Of a stretch of DNA of 11,529 nt, positions 5,338 to 11,529 are shown one piece after another (positions within the stretch are counted from its first letter, which is position 1; each line of letters opens with the position of its first letter). This DNA is from Polaromonas sp. YR568 (GTDB taxonomy: Bacteria; Pseudomonadota; Gammaproteobacteria; Burkholderiales; Burkholderiaceae), in NCBI GenBank assembly GCA_945871335.1, contig CAMBWM010000056.1, positions 1-11,529 of the forward strand, given 5' to 3'. The position numbers and the translations under genes were made by a program. The notes below the pieces were generated by a model that ran no database searches, was not told where the DNA came from, and was given only the letters and a program-made list of their open reading frames with translations.

Positions 5338-5775
5338 ATGGCTATGTTTCAAAAATTAAAAAACAAAACTTTCGCAGATACGCAGGAAAAGTTCGACACC
5401 CTGGTTGGTCGCACCACCACCGTCTATGGGCGACTGGTGCTGTTGGACAGCGTGCGCATTGACGGCAAGGTGCTGGGCAATATTGAAACGGCCCCCGGCA
5501 ACATGATTTCTGTGGCAATTGGCCCTACCGGTGAGGTGACTGGCGACATCACGGCGCACCGGGTGCTGGTCGCGGGCAAAGTCGACGGTAATATTTATGC
5601 CGCTGAGCGTGTTGAGTTCCACAAAGACTCGCTAGTGAATGGCGATATTTCCTATGGCTCGATTGCCGTTGAGCACGGTGCCCGGCTGTTGGGCATGGTC
5701 GTGCAAAACAAGTCGGCGGCCCAGTCTGCCAACCGCGCTCAAGCTGCCATTCAAAACGCTCAAAACAAGAGTTAA
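5338..5775 (+). CDS. Bactofilin (polymer-forming cytoskeletal protein)
   Basis: A 145-residue protein of the bactofilin family (PF04519). After a short polar N-terminal tail comes a right-handed beta-helix core at about residues 20-115. It is recognisable from the regular turns of short strands with Gly-Asn/Asp repeats: RIDGKVLGNIE, GEVTGDITA, GKVDGNIYA and VNGDISYG. A charged, Ala/Gln/Asn-rich tail follows. Bactofilins self-assemble without nucleotide into filaments on the inner membrane and position wall-modifying enzymes. Start choice: the ATG at 5338 is 11 nt after the M23 stop; an in-frame TTG at 5323 overlapping that stop, or the ATG at 5344, are alternatives, and none has a strong ribosome binding site, so translational coupling to the peptidase gene is likely. 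Size and core are typical for the family, and the two genes almost certainly form an operon. Confidence 0.92.
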   Translation: MAMFQKLKNKTFADTQEKFDTLVGRTTTVYGRLVLLDSVRIDGKVLGNIETAPGNMISVAIGPTGEVTGDITAHRVLVAGKVDGNIYAAERVEFHKDSLVNGDISYGSIAVEHGARLLGMVVQNKSAAQSANRAQAAIQNAQNKS

Positions 5776-6007
5776 GTTGCTTGGTTGGCCGAGTGCCGGC
5801 CCGATATGCCGGGGCCTGTGCCAAAATTCAGGCCCACGCTCGTTCTGAGCGCTTTCACAAAAATTGTAGGCATCCCTATGAGCAACACCTGCCCGGCCCT
5901 ACCGGAGTATTGCCAATTAAGAAGCGTTTTCCGCGCTGGGGATTTATAAGCGCATTCTGGCCAAAGATGATGCCGATGTGGGCTTGAAGCGAACATCTGC
6001 ATCCAGG
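5776..6007. other. Spacer between bactofilin and fbp, with hairpins and orphan reading frames
   Basis: The two flanking genes converge here. GGGCCTG (5812-5818) and CAGGCCC (5829-5835) form a 7-bp stem with a 10-nt loop. An alternative stem is CCGGC (5796-5800) with GCCGG (5808-5812). Neither has a U-tract, but they are the best candidates for a shared transcript end. On the plus strand a 23-codon frame (5878-5949, ATG to TAA) starts MSNTCPALPEYC without a good ribosome binding site. Another open stretch ending at a TGA near 6012 includes KRILAKDDADVGLKRTS. They may be pieces of a decayed gene, but no family was recognised. Confidence 0.3.
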
Positions 6008-7015
6008 CTATGAGCCAGTGTGGTAACGGGTGATGCGCTCAACTTCGTTTTTGGAACCCAGCACCACACTCACGCGCTCGTGCAATTTGTCGGGCTCGAT
6101 GTCCAGTATGCGTTGGCGGGTGTTGGTGGCCGCGCCACCGGCTTGCTCGACAAGCCAGCTCATGGGGTTGGCCTCATACAGGAGGCGCAGCTTGCCGGGC
6201 TTGCCGGGTTCGCGCTGGTCCCAGGGGTACATGAAAACGCCGCCGCGCGACAGAATGCGGTGCACGTCGGCCACCATGGCTGCGACCCAGCGCATGTTGA
6301 AGTCTTTGCCGCGTGGGCCTTCCTTGCCTTGCAGGCATTCGTCGATGTAGCGCTTGACCGGCGCGTCCCAGTGCCGCATGTTGCTCATGTTGATGGCGAA
6401 CTCCTGCGTGTCGGGCGGAATCTGCACGTTTTCTTCGATCAGCATGAACGAGCCCTGCTCGCGGTCCAGCGTGAACATAACCACGCCGTCACCCACCGTC
6501 AGAACCAGTGTGGTTTGCGGGCCGTAAATGCAGTAACCGGCAGCGACTTGCTGCTTGCCGGCTTGTAGAAAGTCTTTTTCTTCAACCTCTGCGCTTCCTT
6601 CGGGTTTTCTAAGCACGCTGAAGATGGTGCCGATGCCGCCGTTGATGTCGATGTTGCTGGAGCCGTCGAGCGGGTCAAACAGCAACAGGTATTCACCTTG
6701 CGGGTAGCGGTTGGGCACCACGTAGATGCTGTCCATTTCTTCAGACGCCATGGCCGCCAGGTGACCGCCCCATTCGTTGGCCTCGATCAGTACTTCGTTG
6801 GCGATGATGTCCAGCTTTTTTTGCACCTCACCCTGCACGTTTTCACTGTGCGCCGTTCCCAGCACACCGCCAAGCGCACCCTTGTTGACGGCTTGGCTGA
6901 TGCCTTTGCAGGCGCGAGCAACCACTTCAAGCAGCAGCCGCAACTGTGAAGGAATGTGGCCTTCAGAGCGTTGCTGCTCGACCAGGTAGCGGGTCAGGGA
7001 AATTTTGGAGGACAT
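6008..7015 (-). CDS. fbp: Fructose-1,6-bisphosphatase, class I
   Basis: A 335-residue enzyme of normal class I length. It hydrolyses fructose 1,6-bisphosphate to fructose 6-phosphate plus phosphate in the cytoplasm, the committed step of gluconeogenesis (also used in the Calvin cycle in autotrophs). Family landmarks in order: [12 protein letters not shown] at the N-terminus; [15 protein letters not shown]; the acidic pair E92/E93; the metal-binding motif FDPLDGSSN with D114 and D117; and the sugar-phosphate region GGVFMYPWD followed by [17 protein letters not shown]. The start was set at the ATG at 7015 because the family begins a few residues before ISLTRY; an in-frame ATG at 7033 would add six residues. 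The pepN stop is 29 nt upstream, so fbp is probably the last gene of the prfB-HAD-pepN-fbp operon. No truncation or missing residue was seen. Confidence 0.96.
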   Translation of the reverse strand: MSSKISLTRYLVEQQRSEGHIPSQLRLLLEVVARACKGISQAVNKGALGGVLGTAHSENVQGEVQKKLDIIANEVLIEANEWGGHLAAMASEEMDSIYVVPNRYPQGEYLLLFDPLDGSSNIDINGGIGTIFSVLRKPEGSAEVEEKDFLQAGKQQVAAGYCIYGPQTTLVLTVGDGVVMFTLDREQGSFMLIEENVQIPPDTQEFAINMSNMRHWDAPVKRYIDECLQGKEGPRGKDFNMRWVAAMVADVHRILSRGGVFMYPWDQREPGKPGKLRLLYEANPMSWLVEQAGGAATNTRQRILDIEPDKLHERVSVVLGSKNEVERITRYHTGS

Positions 7016-7044
7016 ACAGACCTTTTTTGGCATCAGGGGCGATC

Positions 7045-9747
7045 TCAGTCAGACAGGGCGCGGGAAACGACTTCTCGCACGTCATTGCTCAGATCTGTCT
7101 TTGCCGCAACGCGGGCGATGGCTTCGCGTGCGGCACTGCGGTAGGGCTCGGCCAGCTTGCTCCAACGGTCCAGGGCACGCGCCAGTCGGGCTGCCACTTG
7201 CGGGTTGATGGCGTCGAGCTCGACCACTCGGTCGGCCCAGAACACATAGCCTGCGGCGTCGGTTCGGTGAAAGGCGCCGGGGTTGCCCTGGCAGAAAACG
7301 CTGATCACACTGCGCGCGCGGTTCGGATTGCGCAGGCTGAAGTCGGCGTGCTTCATGAGTTGGCGCACGGCTGGTAAAACGTTGCCCGCGCGGTCGATGG
7401 CAGCCGACTGCAGGCTGAACCACTTATCGATCACCAGGGCTTCGTCTTTGAACAAGCTGTGAAAGCGCGTGAGTGCTGAAGCGGCCAGTGGGTGGCCGCT
7501 GCTCACAAGCGCACTCAGGGCATTGAAGCGATCAGTCATGTTGCCGGCCTTGTCAAAAATCAGCAAGCTGCGTTCGGGCCAGGCGTTATCACCACTGGCA
7601 AGCGCTGCCAGGCACAGCTGGCCCAGGGCCATGCCGGCCAGCGCCCGGCGGCCGGCTGAGCGTGGGTCGGGCGAGTAAGTGCCGTTGTCATGGCAGTGCG
7701 CATAAGTTTGAGCCCAGTCGGGAGCCAAGGCCACTGCCAGTTGCAGGCGCATGGCTTCACGTACCGCATGGATGCGCTGCGGATCCACCACCTCAAGTTG
7801 CTCGGCCAGGTAAGTCTCAGAGGGCAGCGTCAGCACCAATTCCTTGAAGGCGGCGTCCAGCTGTGGATGGCAAAGCACAGCACGCATAGCTTGGACATAA
7901 CCATCGTTCAATACATTGTGTAGAGCAGCCGCGTCGCTGGCCGTGATCGCCTTGATCGCCAGCCTGATGGCCAGGCGTTGACCGGCTTCCCAGCGGTTGA
8001 AGGGGTCCGTGTCATGCGCCAGCAGGTGCAGCAACTGCGCATCGCTGTAGTCAAACTCGAGCACCACCGGCGCGCTGAAGCCGCGCAGGATGGAGGGCAC
8101 GGGCTCGGCCGCCACGTTGACAAAGGTGAAGCTTTGGCTGGCCTCGGTCAGGACGAAGGTGCGCGGCGCTGCCATGGCGGTGCCTTCATCGGCCAGTTGC
8201 AGCGGCAGGTCGGCGCCATCAGCAGCGAGCAGACCCAGGCCGACCGGGATGACAAAGGGATCTTTGCTGCTTTGGCCGGAGGTGGGCGCGCAGCTTTGCG
8301 ACAGGCTCAAGGTGTAGCTTTGGGCCGCAGCGTCGTAGTGGCCTTCGGCGTGGACGCGCGGTGTGCCGGCCTGGCTGTACCAGCGCTTGAATTGCGACAG
8401 CTGAAGCGCCAGATCAGAGGCCGGGTTGGCGTCGGCAATGGCTTGTGCAAAGTCGTCGCAGGTCACGGCCTGGCCGTCGTGGCGACTGAAGTACAGCGCC
8501 AAGCCCTTGGCAAAGCCGGCGCGACCCACCAGTGTCTGCATCATGCGCACGACCTCGGCACCCTTTTCATAAATGGTGACGGTGTAGAAGTTGTTGATCT
8601 CGATGTAGCTGTCGGGGCGTACCGGGTGCGCCATCGGGCCGGCGTCCTCGGGGAACTGTGCGGTGCGCAGCATGCGCACGTCTTCGATGCGCTTGACGGC
8701 GCGCGCAGAGGCCTCATGGCAAAGGTCTTGCGAAAATTCCTGGTCACGGAAAACCGTCAGGCCTTCTTTCAGGCTGAGCTGGAACCAGTCGCGGCAGGTC
8801 ACGCGGTTGCCGGTCCAGTTGTGAAAGTACTCGTGACCCACCACGCTTTCGATGTTGCTGAAGTCGGTGTCGGTTGCGGTCGCCTGGCTGGCCAGCACGT
8901 ACTTGGTGTTGAAGATGTTCAGGCCCTTGTTCTCCATGGCGCCCATGTTGAAGTCGCTGGTAGCAACAATCATGAAGCGCTCCAGGTCCAGCGGCAGACC
9001 AAAGCGCGCTTCGTCCCAGGCCACGGAGGCCATCAGCGAATTCATGGCGTGCTCAGTCTTGTCGAGATCACCCGGGCGTACATAGACCTGCAGCAAATGT
9101 GATTGCCCGTTGCGGGCGGTGATGCGCTGCTCGCGCGCCACCAGCTGGCCGGCCACCAGGGCAAACAGGTAGCTGGGTTTTTTGTGCGGATCCACCCATT
9201 TGGCGAAATGCCGGCCCTCTTCCAACAAGCCTTGCTCGACCAAGTTGCCGTTGGACAGCAGCACCGGGTACTTGGCCTTGTCTGCGCGCAGCGTCACGGT
9301 GTAGCTGGCCATCACGTCGGGACGGTCTAAAAAATAAGTGATGCGCCTGAAACCCTCGGCCTCGCATTGCGTGAAGAAAGAGTCATTGCTGACGTACAAG
9401 CCCATCAGTTTGGTGTTTTTAGCCGGGTTGATGGTGGTGAAGATTTCCAGCTCGAAAGGCGCCTCGCCCTCAGGCAGGTTTTCAAGTACCAGCTCGTTAC
9501 CTTCGATCTTGAAGGAGGTGCCCTGGCCGTTGACCAGCACACGCGCCAGGTTGAGCTCTTCACCGCTGAGCCGCAGCGCTTGCGCTGAAACGTCCGGGTT
9601 GCGGCGCAAGCGCATCTTGTTGAGCACGCGGGTCTTGGCCGGGTCCAGATCAAAGCAGAGATCGACCGTGTCAATCCAGAAAGCCGGCGCGCTGTAATCG
9701 GCGCGTTGGATGGCCAGACTTTGGCCTGTTTCGTCACGCATGCGCAT
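7045..9747 (-). CDS. pepN: Aminopeptidase N (M1 family zinc metallopeptidase)
   Basis: A 900-residue cytoplasmic aminopeptidase close to the length of E. coli PepN. It removes N-terminal residues from peptides in the last steps of protein turnover. The N-terminal beta-domain covers about 1-200. The catalytic thermolysin-like domain follows, with the substrate-binding motif GAMEN at 269-273 and the zinc motif HEYFH at 305-309 (H305, E306, H309). The third zinc ligand is E328 in KEGL, spaced as required (HExxH-18-E). The C-terminal part (about 560-900) contains the domain of alpha-helical repeats found in bacterial PepN. The ATG at 9747 is preceded by GGAGA (complement of 9754-9758) with 6-nt spacing; the ATG two codons later would be badly spaced. 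The first 14 nt overlap the end of the upstream HAD gene, which indicates coupled translation. All active-site residues are in place. Confidence 0.97.
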   Translation of the reverse strand: MRMRDETGQSLAIQRADYSAPAFWIDTVDLCFDLDPAKTRVLNKMRLRRNPDVSAQALRLSGEELNLARVLVNGQGTSFKIEGNELVLENLPEGEAPFELEIFTTINPAKNTKLMGLYVSNDSFFTQCEAEGFRRITYFLDRPDVMASYTVTLRADKAKYPVLLSNGNLVEQGLLEEGRHFAKWVDPHKKPSYLFALVAGQLVAREQRITARNGQSHLLQVYVRPGDLDKTEHAMNSLMASVAWDEARFGLPLDLERFMIVATSDFNMGAMENKGLNIFNTKYVLASQATATDTDFSNIESVVGHEYFHNWTGNRVTCRDWFQLSLKEGLTVFRDQEFSQDLCHEASARAVKRIEDVRMLRTAQFPEDAGPMAHPVRPDSYIEINNFYTVTIYEKGAEVVRMMQTLVGRAGFAKGLALYFSRHDGQAVTCDDFAQAIADANPASDLALQLSQFKRWYSQAGTPRVHAEGHYDAAAQSYTLSLSQSCAPTSGQSSKDPFVIPVGLGLLAADGADLPLQLADEGTAMAAPRTFVLTEASQSFTFVNVAAEPVPSILRGFSAPVVLEFDYSDAQLLHLLAHDTDPFNRWEAGQRLAIRLAIKAITASDAAALHNVLNDGYVQAMRAVLCHPQLDAAFKELVLTLPSETYLAEQLEVVDPQRIHAVREAMRLQLAVALAPDWAQTYAHCHDNGTYSPDPRSAGRRALAGMALGQLCLAALASGDNAWPERSLLIFDKAGNMTDRFNALSALVSSGHPLAASALTRFHSLFKDEALVIDKWFSLQSAAIDRAGNVLPAVRQLMKHADFSLRNPNRARSVISVFCQGNPGAFHRTDAAGYVFWADRVVELDAINPQVAARLARALDRWSKLAEPYRSAAREAIARVAAKTDLSNDVREVVSRALSD

Positions 9748-10405
9748 GGAGCTTCTCCAAAAATTGGTGGTTCATGAGTTCGTGATAGTCGAGCACGCTG
9801 GCCAGCAGATGAGGGCCTGTCAGCTCGCCCGCGCTGTGCGAGGTGCACAAGGCGACGGCGCGCATGCCGGCGCGGCGTGCCGCTTCAATGCCAAAGGGCG
9901 CGTCTTCAAAGACGATGCATTCGGCCGGCTCGACGCCCATGCGCCTGGCGACCTCCAGAAAGATGGCCGGCTCGGGTTTGCCAGGCAGGCCTTCGTCGCC
10001 GCCCACCACGGCATGCGGTGCGGCCAGTTGCGTGAGGTGCGAAAAAGCAAACGCAATGTTGTGCTTGTCACCGGCCGTGCCCACGCCGACTTTCAGGCCC
10101 ATCCCCCGGGTGCGGCTAGCGAATTCAGTGAAGCCCGCCACTTCGCGAAAGACAGGCGCAAAGAGCTCGCGGTACAGGGTTTCTTTTTCGAGCGACAGTG
10201 CCAGGCTGCGTTCAGCGCTGAGCTCGGTCTGAAACAGCTCGTTCATGCATTCGGCTGCGGTGCGGCCGGTGGTGCGGCGCATCAGGTCATTGACTTCGAC
10301 ATCGATGCCGTGCCGGCTGGCAAAGGCCACCCAGCTTTGCTTGTGGTAGCCCATCGAGTCGATCATGGTGCCGTCCATGTCAAAGATCAATGCCATGGTT
10401 TTCAT
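9734..10405 (-). CDS. HAD-superfamily (subfamily IA) phosphatase, beta-phosphoglucomutase-like
   Basis: A 223-residue HAD hydrolase with all four motifs. Motif I is FDMDGT (nucleophile D9, acid/base D11); motif II is VGVGTAGD with T110; motif III is the Lys of GKPEP (K143); motif IV is FEDAPFGIEAA (E167, D168). A helical cap lies between motifs I and II (about residues 16-85), as in the phosphoglucomutase/phosphoglycolate phosphatase group. The HAAxR-type motif of true beta-phosphoglucomutase was not clearly seen, so the enzyme is more likely a small-molecule sugar-phosphate phosphatase; the substrate is unknown. The start is the ATG at 10405, which overlaps the prfB stop by one base (TGATG), a classic re-initiation junction; a GTG one codon earlier is possible but unneeded. 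The stop overlaps the pepN start by 14 nt. Confidence 0.92.
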   Translation of the reverse strand: MKTMALIFDMDGTMIDSMGYHKQSWVAFASRHGIDVEVNDLMRRTTGRTAAECMNELFQTELSAERSLALSLEKETLYRELFAPVFREVAGFTEFASRTRGMGLKVGVGTAGDKHNIAFAFSHLTQLAAPHAVVGGDEGLPGKPEPAIFLEVARRMGVEPAECIVFEDAPFGIEAARRAGMRAVALCTSHSAGELTGPHLLASVLDYHELMNHQFLEKLHAHA

Positions 10406-11509
10406 CACACGCCTTGCTTGAGAGAGGCCTCGATGAAAGGGTCGAGGTCGCCGTCCAGCACTTTTTGTGTGGCCGAGGTTTCGTAGTTGGTGCGCAGGTC
10501 CTTGATGCGGCTCTGATCGAGCACGTAGCTGCGAATTTGGTGGCCCCAGCCCACGTCGGTCTTGGTGTCTTCGAGCTTTTGCTGGGCTTCCTGCTGCTTG
10601 CGTAACTCAAAGTCATACAGGCGCGAGCGCAGGCGCTTCCAGGCCACATCGCGGTTACCGTGCTGAGAGCGACCGTCCTGGCATTGCACCACGATGCCGG
10701 TCGGGATGTGCGTCAGGCGCACGGCCGAGTCGGTCTTGTTGATGTGCTGGCCGCCCGCGCCACTGGCACGGAAGGTGTCGGTGCGCACGTCCGACGGGTT
10801 GATGTCGATCTCGATCGAGTCGTCAATCTCAGGGTACACAAACACCGAGGCAAAGGAGGTGTGGCGCCCGCCCGACGAGTCAAACGGCGACTTGCGCACC
10901 AGGCGGTGCACGCCGGTTTCGGTGCGCAGCAGGCCAAAAGCGTATTCGCCTTCGATCTTGATGGTCGCGCCCTTGATGCCGGCGGTGTCGCCCGCGGACT
11001 CGTCTTCATTCTGTGCCTTGAAGCCCTTGCGTTCGGCGTAGCGCAGGTACTGGCGCAGCAGCATGCTGGCCCAGTCGCAAGCCTCGGTACCGCCGGCGCC
11101 GGCCTGGATGTCGAGAAAAGCATTGAGCGGGTCAGCCGGGTTGTTGAACATCCGGCGGAACTCCATCTTCTCGACTTCAGTGGCCACCGCTGCGACTTCG
11201 CCTTCGATGCCGATCATGCCGGCCTCGTCGTCTTCATCGCGGCTCATGGCAAACAGCTCGGTGTTGTCAGACAGCTCCTGGCTCAGCCGGTCTATCACCA
11301 GCACCACGTCTTCGAGTGATTTCTTCTCTTTGCCGAGTTCTTGCGCCCGCTTGGGGTTGTCCCAGACCTTGGGGTCTTCCAGGGCGGCGTTGACTTCGCT
11401 TAATTTACGTTCTTTGGCAGGGTAGTCAAAGATACCCCCTGAGCTCGTGCACCCGGGCGCTCAGGCCCTCAAGCTGGTTGCTGATGAGGTTGATGCGTTC
11501 TGCTTCCAT
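10405..11509 (-). CDS. prfB: Peptide chain release factor 2, with programmed +1 frameshift
   Basis: RF2 recognises UGA and UAA stop codons and releases the finished peptide on the ribosome. The gene reads in two frames. An initial frame of 27 codons starts at the ATG at 11509, with AGGA (complement of 11517-11520) 7 nt upstream, and ends at an in-frame TGA (11426-11428). After a +1 shift the main frame of 340 codons begins with Asp (11425-11427) and continues to the stop at 10405-10407. The total of 367 residues matches the family. The stop-codon recognition tripeptide SPF falls at residues 207-209 and the catalytic GGQ at 252-254, both within two residues of their E. coli positions. prfB is first of at least four tightly packed genes in the window; its promoter is outside the right edge. 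Annotation that ignores the shift would report a truncated protein starting around residue 68. Confidence 0.97.
11425..11440 (-). promoter_or_regulatory. prfB programmed +1 frameshift signal
   Basis: On the minus strand a Shine-Dalgarno-like AGGGGG (complement of 11435-11440) is followed by TATC and TTTGAC. This gives the canonical slippery CTT-TGA-C with the short spacing known to drive +1 slippage. When RF2 is scarce the ribosome pauses at UGA, slips on CUU to UUU and reads GAC; when RF2 is plentiful it terminates. The element is identical in layout to the E. coli site, so autoregulation is expected to be intact. Confidence 0.96.
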
Positions 11510-11529
11510 GATTCATTCCTGTGGGTGAT

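Noticed and set aside
7978..9102. Long plus-strand open frame of 374 codons opposite pepN
   Set aside because: It lies entirely antisense to a highly conserved gene in GC-rich DNA, where antisense frames stay open by codon bias. No domain was recognised in it.
9710..10486. Plus-strand frame of 258 codons opposite the HAD and pepN junction
   Set aside because: It spans the overlap of two conserved minus-strand genes and has no family features; it is a GC-driven shadow.

Overview
The window looks like chromosome from a betaproteobacterium of the order Burkholderiales, probably a Comamonadaceae relative (Rhodoferax/Polaromonas-like). This is inferred from a Bug-type (TctC) periplasmic receptor, moderately high GC in the housekeeping genes, and the overall character of the prfB, pepN and fbp products. 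No database search was possible.

Left part (1-1360): the 5' end of an isochorismatase-family cysteine hydrolase runs off the left edge on the minus strand. It is divergent from a complete Bug/TctC tripartite-tricarboxylate receptor gene (plus). A tRNA-Thr(CGU) gene on the minus strand converges on the end of the receptor gene. Middle-left (1400-4133, all minus strand): a small possible gene remnant; an AT-rich gene for an exported metal-dependent amidohydrolase; an exported DNA/RNA non-specific endonuclease; and a small predicted lipoprotein of unknown function. The spacers between them carry several inverted repeats. This stretch has an accessory, patchwork feel, with the amidohydrolase the clearest compositional outlier.

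Centre (4385-5775, plus strand): a membrane-anchored M23 (LytM) peptidoglycan endopeptidase immediately followed by a bactofilin. This two-gene unit matches the known pairing of a cytoskeletal scaffold with a cell-wall hydrolase in cell-shape control. A 232-bp gap with hairpins but no convincing gene follows.

Right part (6008-11509, minus strand, transcribed right to left): prfB (release factor 2, with its programmed +1 frameshift intact), a HAD-family phosphatase, pepN (aminopeptidase N) and fbp (class I fructose-1,6-bisphosphatase). The junctions are tight: a 1-nt TGATG overlap, a 14-nt overlap and a 29-nt gap, so this is very likely one operon of housekeeping genes. No CRISPR array, insertion sequence, phage gene or obvious defence system was found. 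The more unusual material is the AT-rich amidohydrolase islet, the long inverted repeat at 3534-3589, the mismatched tRNA-Thr, the unknown lipoprotein and the M23-bactofilin pair.
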